DNA of 52,268 nucleotides from Phycisphaeraceae bacterium (GTDB lineage Bacteria; Planctomycetota; Phycisphaerae; Phycisphaerales; Phycisphaeraceae): the NCBI GenBank assembly GCA_029260595.1, contig JAJDCY010000038.1, positions 1-52,268 of the forward strand, read 5' to 3'. This document shows, in pieces, positions 22,311 to 31,897 of this stretch; position 1 is the stretch's first letter; every line of letters starts with the position of its first letter. The notes under the pieces were generated by a model. The model did no database searches, was not told the DNA's origin, and was given only the letters and a program-made list of their open reading frames with translations. Both the position numbers and the translations under genes were made by a program.

Positions 22311-25300
22311 TTAAAGGATGCTGCCGCCGTCGAGGTGTGCTTTCTCGACGGTGATGTTGAGTCCGAGGCCTTTGATCTCGTTGCAGAGCACGTCGAATGC
22401 GACGGGTAGGCCGGCTTCGAGTGTGTTGGTGCCTTTGACCATTGACTCGTAGATTTTGGTGCGGCCTTCGACGTCGTCGCTCTTGACGGTGAGCAGTTCC
22501 TGGAGGATGTAGGCGGCTCCGTAGGCTTCGAGTCCCCAGACTTCCATCTCACCGAAGCGCTGGCCGCCGGTGCGGGCCTTGCCGCCGAGCGGTTGCTGGG
22601 TGATGAGGCTGTAGGGGCCCGTGGCGCGTGCGTGGATTTTGTCGTCAACCAGGTGGTGTAGTTTGAGCAGGTACATCTGCCCTACGGTGGTTTTCTGGTC
22701 GAACGGTTCGCCGGTGCGGCCGTCGTAGAGCTGGACCTTTCCGCCGCGAGGCATTTTGGTGAGCAGCTCGCGCGGGCCGGGTGATTCGTTGCGGTCGGCG
22801 AGTTCTTTGGTTCGCGAGTCGACGTAGGCGTTGGCCTCTTCGATAACGGCGTGGATTTCGTCTTCGGTGGCGCCGTCGAAGACGGGTGTGACCGCTTGGA
22901 ATCCGAGTACGGCGCAGGCCCAGCCGAGGTGTGTTTCGAGGATCTGGCCGACGTTCATGCGTGAGGGGACGCCGAGGGGGTTGAGCAGGACGTCGACCTG
23001 TGTGCCGTCGTCGAGGAAGGGCATGTCTTCGAGTGGGACGATGCGTGCGATGACGCCCTTGTTGCCGTGACGGCCGGCCATTTTGTCGCCGACGGAGAGG
23101 TGGCGTTTGGTCGCGATGTAGATCTTGACCATTTCGAGTACGCCGGAGGGCAGCTCGTCGCCGCGTTTCATGTGGGCGAGTTTGCGTTGTTTTTCTTTCT
23201 GGACGGCTTGGATGCGTGGCCAGAACTGGTTGTAGAGTTGGCCGGCTTGTTCGCGGTTGGCTTTGGAGCCTTTGACCCAGTCGATGGAGAAGGAGTCGAT
23301 CTGTTCGAGGACGACCTCGTCGATGTCGGAAGCGCCGACTTTCTGGCGGGTGCTCGGGTCGATCATGGGTGTGCCGGTGAGCTCGTTGACCTGTTCGACG
23401 AGCTCGCGGAAGAGGTCGCCGGCGCGGGCGTCCATCTCTGCGGCGTAGGTCTGCATGTCGTGCTGTAGTGCACGTTTTTGCTCTTCGCTGAGGTGCATGC
23501 GTCGGCTGAAGCGCTTGGAGCTGATAACGACGCCTTCGGTCCCGGCGGGCACGTCGAGCGAGTCGTTTTTCACGTCTTCGCCGGCGCGGCCGAAGATTGC
23601 GTGGAGGAGTTTTTCTTCGGGTGTGAGCTCGCTCTTGGACTTGGGGCTGACCTTGCCGACGAGGATGTCGCCGGGTCGGACGTAGGTTCCGGTGGCGACG
23701 ATGCCGTGCTCGTCGAGTCGGCCTAGCTGCCGTTCGGAGACGTTGGGGATGTCGCGTGTGAACTCTTCGCGGCCGAGTTTGGTTTCGCGGATCTCGACGT
23801 CGAACTCTTCGATGTGGATGGAGGTGAAGACGTCGTCGCGGACGAGGCGTTCGGAGATGACGATGGCGTCTTCGAAGTTGTATCCGTCGAAGGTGTTGAA
23901 TGCGACGAGGACGTTTTTGCCAAGTGCCATCTCGCCCTGGAGTGTGGCGGCGCCGTCGGCGATGATCTGGTCTTTGGTGACCTTTTCGCCGAGGCGGACG
24001 ATGGGTTTCTGGTTCTGGCAGGTGCGTTCGTTTAGGCCGACGAACTTGCGAAGCTCGTACTCGTCGGCGTTGTCGACGACGATGCGTTTGGCGTCAACGT
24101 CGGTGACGGTTCCGGAGTTTCGGGCGCGGACGACCATGCCGGAGTATTTGGGTACTTCCTGTTCCATCCCGGTGGCGACGCAGGGTGGGTCGGTGATGAT
24201 GAGTGGGACGGCTTGGCGCTGCATGTTCGAGCCCATGAGGGCGCGGTTGGCGTCGTCGTGTTCGAGGAAGGGGATGAGTGCGGCGGAGACGCCGACGATC
24301 TGCTTGGGGCTGATGTCGACGTACTCGATGTCTGAGCTGTTGACCTGTGCGAGGTCGCCGTCGACGCGTGCGAGGAGGTGGCCTTTGGTGACGCGGCCCT
24401 GGTCGTCGATGACGTTGGTGGGTGCGAGTGTGACCTTCATTTCCTCGTCGGCGCGGAGGTATTCGGCTTCACCGGGTTTGACCTTGCCGTTTTTGACGGG
24501 GCGGTAGGGGGTTTGGAGGAAGCCGTACTGGTCGATGCGTGAGTAGATGCCGAGGGAGGCGATGAGGCCGATGTTGGTGCCTTCGGGGGTTTCGATGGGG
24601 CAGACACGGCCGTAGTGGGTGATGTGGACGTCGCGGACTTCGAAGCCGGCGCGCTTGCGGTTGAGTCCGCCGGGGCCGAGGGCGGAGAGCCGGCGTTCGT
24701 GTGTTAGCTGGGAGAGGGGGTTGGTCTGGTCGACGACCTGTGAGAGCTCGCCGCGGCCGAAGAACTGGTCGATGGCGGAGCTGATGGATTTTGAGTTGAC
24801 CAGGTCTGCGATTTTTGAGAGCTCGTCGGGGTCTTTGACACTCATGCGTTCCTGTACGGTGCGTCGGAGCTTTAGGAAGCCCTTGCGCATCTCGTCGACG
24901 GCGAGTTCGTCGAGCGTTCGCAGTCGGCGGTTGCCCAGGTGGTCGATGTCGTCGACGTGGGCTTTGTTGCGGTTGCTGCGGAGGTCGAGGATGTAGCGCA
25001 TGACGTGTAGGAAGTCGTCCGAGTTGATGGCCATCTCGGTTTCGGGCACGTCGAGGTCGAACTTTCGGTTGATGCGGAATCGGCCGACCTTGCCGAGGCG
25101 GTATCGGCTGGCGTCGAAGAATTTTTCGGCGAAGAGTTGGCGGGCTTTTTCGACCTGGGGCGGGTTGCCGGGGCGTAGGCGTGCGTAGAGCTGGAGCAGT
25201 GCGCTCTCGTGCTCGGTGACGCTGAGTCCGAGGTCGGTCTTTCGCTCCTGAGCGATGGTGTTGAGGATGAGTTCGTCGCTGACATCCGCGATGATCTCGA

Positions 25301-26102
25301 TCTTTTTAAGGTCGGATGCGATGACCTGCTCGACGGCTTCGCCGATCATGGCGCCGGACTTGACGAGCTCTTCGCCGGTGTCGGTGTCGATGATGGCGGA
25401 GGCCGCGTAGTGCTCGGGCTTGAGGTCGGTGGTCTTGATCAGTGTGAGGTCGTAGAAGGAGCGGATGAGGTCTTCGGTGGTCGAGTATTTCTCGTCGAGC
25501 GCGCGGAGGAAGGTTGTCGCGGGGATCTTGGTGGATTGGTCGATGCGCATGAGCAGGACGTCTTTTTTGGAGACTTCCAGCTCGATCCATGAGCCGCGCT
25601 CGGGGATGATGCGCGCGGAGTGGAGTGGGCGGTCGCCCTCGGCGGATGCGATGGAGAAATCGACGCCGGGTGAGCGGTGGAGTTGGTTGACGATGACGCG
25701 TTCGGCACCGTTGATGACGTACTCGCCGCCACCCATGAGGATGGGGACCTCGCCGAGGTAGATCTCTTCCTGTGGGATCTCGGCGACGTCTTTGCGGATC
25801 AGGCGTACGCCGATGCGGAAGGGACGGCCGTAGGTCAGGCGGAGCTGGCGACACTCGTCGGGTGTGTAGCGTGGCTCATCGAGTTTGTAGTAGAGGTACT
25901 CGAGCTGCATGTTCCCGTCGTAGCTGACGATGGGGAACATCTCCGTGAGGAGCAGCTCGAGGCCCTTGCTCGGGTCGCGTTTGTCGTACGTGGTGGTGAC
26001 CTGAGCGAATCGCTCGTAGGCCGCCTGTTGTACGTCGACCAGATTGGGGATGGGGAGTGCATCGCCGCGCTTGGAATAGTTGCGCACAGTCTTCGCCAGC
26101 AT
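22311..26102 (-). CDS. rpoB: RNA polymerase subunit beta
   Basis: This is a catalytic subunit of RNA polymerase, 1263 residues. The rifampicin pocket is conserved: [21 protein letters not shown] (453-473) keeps Asp458, His468 and Ser473 (E. coli 516, 526, 531) while Phe514 is Val456 and Asn518 is Thr460. Further landmarks are [44 protein letters not shown] and the C-terminal [25 protein letters not shown] clear ribosome binding site (GAGGTGAT) precedes the ATG. The usual upstream ribosomal protein genes (rplK, rplA, rplJ, rplL) are absent: an AT-richer orphan region lies upstream. Confidence 0.98.
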   Translation of the reverse strand: MLAKTVRNYSKRGDALPIPNLVDVQQAAYERFAQVTTTYDKRDPSKGLELLLTEMFPIVSYDGNMQLEYLYYKLDEPRYTPDECRQLRLTYGRPFRIGVRLIRKDVAEIPQEEIYLGEVPILMGGGEYVINGAERVIVNQLHRSPGVDFSIASAEGDRPLHSARIIPERGSWIELEVSKKDVLLMRIDQSTKIPATTFLRALDEKYSTTEDLIRSFYDLTLIKTTDLKPEHYAASAIIDTDTGEELVKSGAMIGEAVEQVIASDLKKIEIIADVSDELILNTIAQERKTDLGLSVTEHESALLQLYARLRPGNPPQVEKARQLFAEKFFDASRYRLGKVGRFRINRKFDLDVPETEMAINSDDFLHVMRYILDLRSNRNKAHVDDIDHLGNRRLRTLDELAVDEMRKGFLKLRRTVQERMSVKDPDELSKIADLVNSKSISSAIDQFFGRGELSQVVDQTNPLSQLTHERRLSALGPGGLNRKRAGFEVRDVHITHYGRVCPIETPEGTNIGLIASLGIYSRIDQYGFLQTPYRPVKNGKVKPGEAEYLRADEEMKVTLAPTNVIDDQGRVTKGHLLARVDGDLAQVNSSDIEYVDISPKQIVGVSAALIPFLEHDDANRALMGSNMQRQAVPLIITDPPCVATGMEQEVPKYSGMVVRARNSGTVTDVDAKRIVVDNADEYELRKFVGLNERTCQNQKPIVRLGEKVTKDQIIADGAATLQGEMALGKNVLVAFNTFDGYNFEDAIVISERLVRDDVFTSIHIEEFDVEIRETKLGREEFTRDIPNVSERQLGRLDEHGIVATGTYVRPGDILVGKVSPKSKSELTPEEKLLHAIFGRAGEDVKNDSLDVPAGTEGVVISSKRFSRRMHLSEEQKRALQHDMQTYAAEMDARAGDLFRELVEQVNELTGTPMIDPSTRQKVGASDIDEVVLEQIDSFSIDWVKGSKANREQAGQLYNQFWPRIQAVQKEKQRKLAHMKRGDELPSGVLEMVKIYIATKRHLSVGDKMAGRHGNKGVIARIVPLEDMPFLDDGTQVDVLLNPLGVPSRMNVGQILETHLGWACAVLGFQAVTPVFDGATEDEIHAVIEEANAYVDSRTKELADRNESPGPRELLTKMPRGGKVQLYDGRTGEPFDQKTTVGQMYLLKLHHLVDDKIHARATGPYSLITQQPLGGKARTGGQRFGEMEVWGLEAYGAAYILQELLTVKSDDVEGRTKIYESMVKGTNTLEAGLPVAFDVLCNEIKGLGLNITVEKAHLDGGSIL

Positions 26103-26771
26103 CGATCACCTCGTGCAAGAAGATAGACAAAGCCGTTTTGGATGGGGTATTTGTCGCCGAATAATCACACACAACCACAGCCGCAGACCCGCATTCTAAC
26201 CCTTTTTCCGTGGTGGCACAACCAGGGGTGAGGGGGCGCGGGAGGAATATTGTTGGGCGGGGTACGCCTGTTATTGGCGTGCCGCGTGCCAGTATTTGAT
26301 CGCCGGTCGGTTTTTCGGTCGAAAATCGCTGTTTTCAGGCAGCGATACGTGGTTTTTATGGGCCCTGATCCGATTTTTGCTGCTAATGGTTGACAGGGTA
26401 TAGCTTAATGGGGCTGGGGGCAAGCGGAGTCGGGGGGATAATGGGCGTTGGTTGGCGTAAATTGTTTTTTTAGATACAATTACAGTCGGTTTGCTGTGGG
26501 TCGGTCGGTTCTGGATTAAGATGGGGCGATGGGTGGCGGCTGACGCGCTGCCGATAGGCGTGGCGAGCACCGTCAGACGAGTGGCCATTGGACTCCATAG
26601 AGGTCTTGACTAATGTGCGGGACTCGTTGGGCGGGGTGGTGAATCGTTGGACTCTGAAAGGCGGACTCGTAAGTGTCACCCGGCGCATCCAGGAGTTGTG
26701 GTTCGCGGTAGAGTCTGATGGGTCGGCTTAGACCGGTTGGCAGAGTTGCAATCGAATACTTGTGAGATCGC
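26103..26771. other. Lower-GC region between rpoB and an orphan gene
   Basis: No gene can be supported here. The first 120 bases are the rpoB leader and promoter. The rest loses the strong G/T bias of the surroundings and is visibly richer in A and T, for example 26290-26500. Several 60-105 residue open frames overlap each other on the minus strand without family resemblance. A TTGACA (26390-26395) has no matching -10 at normal spacing. Confidence 0.45.
26193..26221 (-). promoter_or_regulatory. Candidate rpoBC promoter
   Basis: On the minus strand, TTGTGC (26221-26216) is followed after exactly 17 bases by TAGAAT (26198-26193), five of six matches to a -10 box. It lies about 90 bases before the rpoB start, giving a leader of roughly 85 bases. 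Confidence 0.5.
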
Positions 26772-27215
26772 ATGGCATACGATCGCGCAGACTGGCACTA
26801 CGGCGGAGAATTTCCAGGCGAACTGCCCGACGAAGCGGGTGGTACGCACATCGGTATGTTCCTGGGGTGGGCGATCGTGCATGACCTGGTCGGCCCTTTA
26901 CTCTTAGCGAACTCACGGGACGCATTGTCTCGCGTAAAGAAGCGCGAAATGACGGGTCGTGATTTTCTTTTCGCCGAATGCGACGAGAAATTCTGGGAGG
27001 ATGATCTAAGCGAAGAAGGCAATGCTTTCGCCGGACAGTACTACAATCAGGCATACCTCGAAGATTATGAAAAGCTGTTGAGTGCGGGTCTTCCAACCCT
27101 CTACCATGTCGAAGATACATGGAAAAACTTCGATAAGATTGATCCGGTCATCACACGAGCATGGATAAAGTGGCAGAAGCGAAGCAATCGTAGGTGGTGG
27201 AAGTTGTGGCAGTGA
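26772..27215 (+). CDS. Uncharacterised DUF7832-like protein
   Basis: The 147-residue soluble protein has no signal or membrane segment. It begins YDRADWHYGGEFPGELPDEAGGTHIGMFLGWAI and contains MTGRDFLFAECDEKFWEDDL, EEGNAFAGQYYNQAYLEDYE and a basic C-terminus (KWQKRSNRRWWKLWQ). I recall this pattern from a widespread family of unknown function (DUF7832); the name was not checked. Codon and base use differ from the neighbours: more A and T, no G/T skew. This suggests recent transfer. The start ATG has only a weak ribosome binding site (GTGAG). Small solitary proteins of this sort sometimes act as immunity proteins, but nothing here shows that. Confidence 0.7.
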   Translation: MAYDRADWHYGGEFPGELPDEAGGTHIGMFLGWAIVHDLVGPLLLANSRDALSRVKKREMTGRDFLFAECDEKFWEDDLSEEGNAFAGQYYNQAYLEDYEKLLSAGLPTLYHVEDTWKNFDKIDPVITRAWIKWQKRSNRRWWKLWQ

Positions 27216-27341
27216 AGACCATTTCCGTGCGGGGTTGGGCGCGGCTGCGATTGGGGAGGGGCACTGGCGGGCGAGCAATCGGCGACACGTGGCGTTAGGT
27301 ATCAGTACAAGGATTGGGTGCGTAATTCGGGGGTTGGTCGG

Positions 27342-27420
27342 CACTGACAAGGGGGCTTGTCAGTGGCACCCGGGGTGCGTGGGGTGATGGGACACTGCTT
27401 GCAAGCAAGCAGTGCCACCC
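27342..27420 (+). repeat. Class B and class A hairpin repeats
   Basis: A class B unit (27342-27371; arms CACTGACAAG and CTTGTCAGTG, loop GGGG, tail GCACCC) is followed by a class A unit (27393-27420, loop CAAG) whose tail reads CCACCC. A decayed class C relative may lie near 27263. Confidence 0.85.
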
Positions 27421-27474
27421 GGGGGGGATGGTGGGTGTGGTGTAGCTGTTTGGCGAAGGGTCTTGGTAATTCGT

Positions 27475-27500
27475 GGTGGGCGGTGCCCACCCTACGGGGG
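27475..27500 (+). repeat. Class D-type hairpin with a different stem
   Basis: GGTGGGC (27475-27481) and GCCCACC (27485-27491) pair around GGT and are followed by the class D tail CTACGGGGG. The stem sequence differs from other class D copies while pairing and tail are kept. Confidence 0.75.
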
Positions 27501-27507
27501 AGGGTGT

Positions 27508-28020
27508 TTAGGGGGTGGGTTCCTGGCGGTTGATGTAGAACATGGAGTCTGTGGGACGGGGGCCTATTAGGTGGTAGCTAATGGGGAAGTTGGGGGTTAG
27601 GGCGGTGTAGGTAGTGAAGATTTGTTTGGCGGCGGTGTGTTGGTGGTCGAGGTTGCGGTTGATGGCGAGGGGGTTGTCGGGGGGGAGGAGGTTTTGGGTG
27701 CGGTAGTCCCAAGTGGGGTTTGAGCGGATGAGCAGGTGGGCTTCTTCCCACTCGATGGGGTAGCCGTGGACGTAGCCTTCGCCGGAGTTGGGGGTGTAGA
27801 ACCAGTAGCAGATGTAGTGGTCTTTGTCGGCGGTGGAGGTGGCGGCGGAGCCGGCATGGAGGAGGCGGGCGTGGGAGGTGCGGATGGCGGGTGTGCCGGT
27901 CCAGCGTTTCTTGGCGATCCAGAGTTTTTGGTTTTGGGGGTCGAAGAGGCCGACGTGTGGATAATCGACGCGGACGCGGTCGGTGCAGTAGCGGGTGTTG
28001 ATCTTGGGTGGGGCGGTCAC
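27508..28020 (-). CDS. Hypothetical protein, about 170 residues
   Basis: I do not recognise a family. The frame is open well beyond the gene, but the upstream part translates two class A repeats, so the real start is probably the GTG at 28020 (VTAPPKINTRYCTDRVRVDYPHVG). Coding character is suggested by aromatic-rich, non-repetitive sequence: DKDHYICYWFYTPNSGEGYVHGYPIEWEEAHLLI and a Pro/Thr-rich C-terminal end. There is no signal peptide or membrane segment, and no clear ribosome binding site. It is bordered by class D downstream and class A upstream repeats. It could be a cytosolic protein with a beta-rich fold; function unknown. Confidence 0.5.
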   Translation of the reverse strand: MTAPPKINTRYCTDRVRVDYPHVGLFDPQNQKLWIAKKRWTGTPAIRTSHARLLHAGSAATSTADKDHYICYWFYTPNSGEGYVHGYPIEWEEAHLLIRSNPTWDYRTQNLLPPDNPLAINRNLDHQHTAAKQIFTTYTALTPNFPISYHLIGPRPTDSMFYINRQEPTP

Positions 28021-28325
28021 GGTTAAGAGAGTAGAGCATCGGGGCGATACGGAACAAGCCCGCGCGCGGGGTGCGATGGGGGTTGGATTTGCGGCTGGGG
28101 CGGGGAGGGTGGATTGTGGTATCGGGGTGGCAGCGAGTAGGTTATGCGCCTGATACGGGTGGGAAGTGCTTGGTGGTCGGTTCGTTTTGGAACACTGCTT
28201 GCAAGCAAGCAGTGGCACCCGGCGGTCGGTTCGTTTTAGAACACTGCTTGCAAGCAAGCAGTGGCACCGGGCGGGGGTGGGGGGCGGCGAGTGGTTTGGT
28301 TGGTGTGGTTTGATCAGGGGTTGCG
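28021..28325. other. Repeat-bearing gap between orphan genes
   Basis: There is no gene in this stretch. Two class A hairpins stand in tandem (28193 and 28242), each preceded by the short direct repeat GGTCGGTTCGTTTT, so the duplicated unit is longer than the hairpin. AGGGG at 28315-28319 serves the next gene. Confidence 0.5.
28193..28269 (+). repeat. Two class A hairpins within a local tandem duplication
   Basis: Both units have loop CAAG. Each is preceded by GGTCGGTTCGTTTT and then GGAA or AGAA, so a unit of about 49 bases is duplicated head to tail. This points to recent local duplication rather than independent insertion. Confidence 0.85.
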
Positions 28326-28736
28326 ATGTCTATAGCAGCGGCGGGCGCATCTAATAAGGTTCGGGGGATCGCTCTTGAGCGTGAGGGGGAGCGGCTGGTG
28401 CTGGGGCTGGCGGGGACGGATTATCGGTTGCACCTGGTGGTGGATGGTGGGGCGGCGATTGTGGTTGGGAAGGCGGTGGTGGGGACAATCTGTGCGCGGG
28501 CTCGGCGGGTGGATGTGATCGATGCGGGTGGGCGGTATATCGAGCCGGTGTATGGTCGGCCTCGGCGGGTGCAGGGGTCGGTCGTGGCGGTGGATGCGGG
28601 GGTGAACACGCTGACGGTGCACGGGGGGTGTGCGGTGGTGTGTGAGCTGGTGGCGGGTCAGCGTGCGGGTGATTTTTGTGTTGGGCAGATGGTGAGCTTT
28701 GATGTTGAGCGGGGGGCGTGGTTTTCGCTCGATTGA
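28326..28736 (+). CDS. Hypothetical small beta-rich protein
   Basis: The 136-residue product has no recognised domain. The pattern of alternating hydrophobic residues, with GIALEREGERLVLGLAGTDYRLHLVV, RPRRVQGSVVAVDAGVNTLTVHGGCAVVCEL and VGQMVSFDVERG, suggests a small beta-barrel such as an OB-like fold; this is inference. There is no signal peptide. The ATG has AGGGG six bases upstream. It lies 51 bases before the UDP-glucuronate decarboxylase gene in the same direction and may share its transcript. Confidence 0.65.
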   Translation: MSIAAAGASNKVRGIALEREGERLVLGLAGTDYRLHLVVDGGAAIVVGKAVVGTICARARRVDVIDAGGRYIEPVYGRPRRVQGSVVAVDAGVNTLTVHGGCAVVCELVAGQRAGDFCVGQMVSFDVERGAWFSLD

Positions 28737-28787
28737 GGTTTTGGCCGGTTCTCTTTTTTGACTTTTTTTTTCGACTTTAACAGCGGG

Positions 28788-29792
28788 ATGGATATGGGCA
28801 CGACATTACGACGGATCCTGGTGACGGGTGGTGCGGGGTTTCTCGGGTCTCATTTGTGTGACCGGCTGGTCGGGCAGGGGCACGATGTGATCTGCGCGGA
28901 TAACTTTTTCACCAGCCAGAAGCTGAACATCACGCACTTGCTGAAAGAGCCGAACTTTGAGCTGATCCGTCACGATGTGACGCACCCGTTGTGGCTGGAG
29001 GTGGATGAGGTTTACAACCTGGCGTGTCCCGCGTCGCCGGTGCACTATCAGTACAACCCGATCAAGACGATCAAGACGTCTGTGATGGGTGCGATCAATA
29101 TGTTGGGGTTGGCCAAGCGGAATCGTGCGAAGATTTTTCATGCGTCGACGAGCGAGGTGTATGGGGATCCGACGGTGCACCCACAGCCTGAGGATTATCG
29201 GGGGAATGTGAACCCGATCGGGGTCCGGGCGTGTTATGACGAGGGTAAGCGGTGCGCGGAGACGCTGTTTTTTGATTATCACCGGTCGAACGGTGTGAAC
29301 ATCCGTGTGGTGCGGATCTTCAACACGTACGGGCCGCGGATGCACCCGTATGACGGTCGGGTGGTGAGCAACTTTATTGTGCAGGCGTTGTCGGGTCAGG
29401 ACATCACGATCTATGGGGATGGGACGCAGACGCGGTCGTTCTGTTTTGTGGACGATCTGGTGGATGGGTTTTTGGCGATGATGGCGGGTCCGGATGATTT
29501 TATCGGGCCGGTGAACCTGGGGAATCCGGGTGAGTTCACGATGAAGGAGCTGGCGGATCAGGTGATCGAGTTGACGGGGTCGAAGAGCAAGGTGGTGCAC
29601 ATGCCGCTGCCGGATGATGACCCGTTGCAGCGACAGCCTGATATCAAGCTGGCGAAGGCGAAGCTGGGTTGGGAGCCGAAGGTGGCGTTGCGGGATGGGC
29701 TGGCGAAGACGATCGCGTACTTCAAGTCGATCGATCTGGGGCGGTACCGCCAGCCTACGGACCACACGGCGCACAAGTCTTCTGGGCGGTAG
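28788..29792 (+). CDS. uxs: UDP-glucuronate decarboxylase (UDP-xylose synthase)
   Basis: The enzyme converts UDP-glucuronate to UDP-xylose, a precursor for surface or extracellular polysaccharide. The 334-residue SDR fold shows TGGAGFLG (13-20) for NAD binding, STSEVYGDP (120-128) and the catalytic pair Tyr150/Lys154 in [23 protein letters not shown] and [18 protein letters not shown] are typical of this subfamily as opposed to general epimerases. The start could be the ATG at 28788 or 28794. Upstream is a T-rich stretch (28752-28773) that could hold its promoter. Together with Wzm/Wzt and the GT9 gene it points to a xylose-bearing envelope polymer, which is inference. Confidence 0.92.
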   Translation: MDMGTTLRRILVTGGAGFLGSHLCDRLVGQGHDVICADNFFTSQKLNITHLLKEPNFELIRHDVTHPLWLEVDEVYNLACPASPVHYQYNPIKTIKTSVMGAINMLGLAKRNRAKIFHASTSEVYGDPTVHPQPEDYRGNVNPIGVRACYDEGKRCAETLFFDYHRSNGVNIRVVRIFNTYGPRMHPYDGRVVSNFIVQALSGQDITIYGDGTQTRSFCFVDDLVDGFLAMMAGPDDFIGPVNLGNPGEFTMKELADQVIELTGSKSKVVHMPLPDDDPLQRQPDIKLAKAKLGWEPKVALRDGLAKTIAYFKSIDLGRYRQPTDHTAHKSSGR

Positions 29793-30017
29793 GCGTGGGC
29801 GGTGTAACCGTCGCAGACGTTGCAAATCTTACAGGCGGGTGACAGTCAGGATCGGTCCTGCGGATTATCCGGGTGCGCGAACGAAACTTGCGGGTCGGAT
29901 GGCTCGATAAAGAGATCGGGTGGCGGTCGGCCGCGCCCGCGGGGGAGGTTGCGCCGGCGGCGATCCGTCGGGGCTTGTGTGTTGGTGAGATGGGTTGTTT
30001 GACAGGGGTTACGTCTG

Positions 30018-31841
30018 ATGAAAAAGAAGCTGCTGATTCTGTCGTTGCTGGTCGGGACGCTGGTTGTGTTTTCGGTGCAGCATGGGCCGCCGAAGAAGTC
30101 GACGGCGACGCCGACAACGTCGTATTGGCTATACGGGATCAACGGGACGAGCGGGGACCTGGTGCGGTACGATTTTGATGAGGATGCGCTGACGACGGTG
30201 GGGAGCATCACGTCGGACGGGACGGTGCTGACGGGGATTCAGGGGGCTGCGTACATCCCGGGTCACACGAACATCATTGGGTTCTGGAATGATCCGAGTG
30301 ATTCGCAGACGAAGCTGGCGTACATCAATACGGGTACGGCGGCGGCGAGCCTGGTGGGCAGTCCGCTGGGTGCGGGGACGGTGACGGGGGCGACGGCGGT
30401 GGAGCCGGCGGGCGGTGGGGATCATCAGGTGTACGCGGTGCAGGCGGTGGAGGGCATCGATTTTGATATTGATCCGGGGACGATCACGCCGGATGAGGAT
30501 TATGTGGTGCGGATCACGTCGTTGGGCGCGGCGATTAGTTATGGGGGTTTGTATGACGAGCCTGTGATCGTGCGGATCACGGTGGATGGGACTGTGTTCG
30601 AGCCGTTCGGGCCGTGGGGTTTGCCGCTGAATGCGGATGTAAACAACGATGACAACCCGCGTCACGTGGTGATCCCGGGGACGTGGGACGCGGACACGGT
30701 GGTGTCGGTGTCGGGCCGGAACTGGATCAAGAAACTCTTGCAGGATGGTGATCGCAACAGCGAGTGGCAGATCCGTCGTGAGGTGCATTCGGATGTTGAT
30801 ACGAATCGTGTGATCGTGCTGCGCAACGGGGATGCGGTGCCGGCGATCAGCGGGTTTTTGAATCAGGGTTCGATCATGGACTTTGTGGTTGATTATGTGG
30901 ATACGGCGACGAACACGATGGTGCTGGGCGAGACGCAGGCGATTTATTTGTTCGAGCTGGGGTCGTCGTTGACGGGGGCGGCGGCGGACTTTCAGGACCT
31001 GGTGGTGCTGGTGACGGTGGCGCGGGAGGCGGGTGGTCTGAGCGGGGATTTTGATCCGGACACGACGCGGCTTGATGGGACGATCACATTGAATCCGAAC
31101 AGCAATCCGTCGAGCAGCTTCACGCTGACCAAGCCTGATGGGACGACGATCACGGAGAGTGATTTGACGTCGAGCAGCAGTGTGAATGGTGATGGTGTGT
31201 TTTACAGCGGTGGTGCGCAGCACATTGAGATCACGCCGGGCGGGGGTGGGACGCAGAACGGGTTGACGGTGGATGGGGCGGGGTATGGGTTGACCAATGC
31301 GAACACTTACACGGTGACGGGTTTGTATCTGCCGGTGATTATTTACAACGACAGTATTTCCGGGGGGAACCCGGTTGGGAACTGGATTGTGCGTGTGTAT
31401 GACGGGCACGGGCAGATCGAGCAGGGGACGGCACCGGTGGTGGTGGGGATGCCGACGGATGATGTGGCGTCGGTGAATCTGATCCGGGTGAACCACCAGA
31501 CGGGTGCGACGGAAACGGTGATGGGGTTGGCCCGGGCGTACGACAGTTTGGCTGCGTTGAGTGATTCGATGTTTCTGGGGACGTCGTCGGGGCAGATGTA
31601 CCTGATCAACACGAGCTTCGGGGTTGAGACGCTGGTGGGGACGATGCCGCAGGCGTCTGTGGGGAGCCTGGAGTATGTGGGGGGGAATCTGGTGGGGTAT
31701 TCGAGCTTGAATCAGAGTGTGTTCAAGCTGAATTCGGGCAGCGGGGCGGTGATCGGTTCGGCGACGGCGATCGGGGCGTCGGACCTTGGGAGTTTGATTC
31801 TGCGGGAGCAGAGTGTGCAGGAGTTCGCGGGGTTTGATTGA
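30018..31841 (+). CDS. Tandem paralog 1, secreted or anchored protein of unknown function
   Basis: The 607-residue product begins with a basic KKK and a 15-residue hydrophobic core without an obvious cleavage site, then HGPPKK; it may stay anchored. Residues 35-145 look like beta-propeller blades (LYGINGTSGDLVRYDFD, LTTVGSI, AAYIPGHTNIIGFW, AYINTGTAAASLVG). A central part (150-480) contains VRITVDGTVFEPFGPWG, SGRNWIKKLLQDGDRNSEW, and ETQAIYLFELG followed by AADFQDLVVLVTVA, a motif reminiscent of DUF4114-type modules. The C-terminal part (490-600) returns to propeller-like repeats (VNLIRVNHQTGATETVMG, MYLINTSFGVETLVG). It is closely related to the next two genes. Its function is unknown. Confidence 0.85.
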   Translation: MKKKLLILSLLVGTLVVFSVQHGPPKKSTATPTTSYWLYGINGTSGDLVRYDFDEDALTTVGSITSDGTVLTGIQGAAYIPGHTNIIGFWNDPSDSQTKLAYINTGTAAASLVGSPLGAGTVTGATAVEPAGGGDHQVYAVQAVEGIDFDIDPGTITPDEDYVVRITSLGAAISYGGLYDEPVIVRITVDGTVFEPFGPWGLPLNADVNNDDNPRHVVIPGTWDADTVVSVSGRNWIKKLLQDGDRNSEWQIRREVHSDVDTNRVIVLRNGDAVPAISGFLNQGSIMDFVVDYVDTATNTMVLGETQAIYLFELGSSLTGAAADFQDLVVLVTVAREAGGLSGDFDPDTTRLDGTITLNPNSNPSSSFTLTKPDGTTITESDLTSSSSVNGDGVFYSGGAQHIEITPGGGGTQNGLTVDGAGYGLTNANTYTVTGLYLPVIIYNDSISGGNPVGNWIVRVYDGHGQIEQGTAPVVVGMPTDDVASVNLIRVNHQTGATETVMGLARAYDSLAALSDSMFLGTSSGQMYLINTSFGVETLVGTMPQASVGSLEYVGGNLVGYSSLNQSVFKLNSGSGAVIGSATAIGASDLGSLILREQSVQEFAGFD

Positions 31842-31897
31842 TTGGTGAGCGGGGCGGTGGGGGTTGTGTTCGGGGCGTGGCCATTAAGGTGGAGATG

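Noticed and set aside
22423..26102. Rifampicin-resistance changes in RpoB
   Set aside because: The key Asp, His and Ser of the pocket are conserved; the Val and Thr differences at 456 and 460 are not classical resistance changes.
26390..26420. TTGACA as a promoter in the low-GC region
   Set aside because: No -10 box at 16-18 bases; the nearby TATAGCT is only three bases away.
26573..26773. 66-codon minus-strand frame divergent from the DUF7832-like gene
   Set aside because: It overlaps the start of that gene, has no recognisable domain and no ribosome binding site.
28021..28257. N-terminal extension of the orphan minus-strand gene
   Set aside because: It reads through two class A repeats, giving repeated LLACKQCS/LASSV peptides typical of the repeat, not of a protein.
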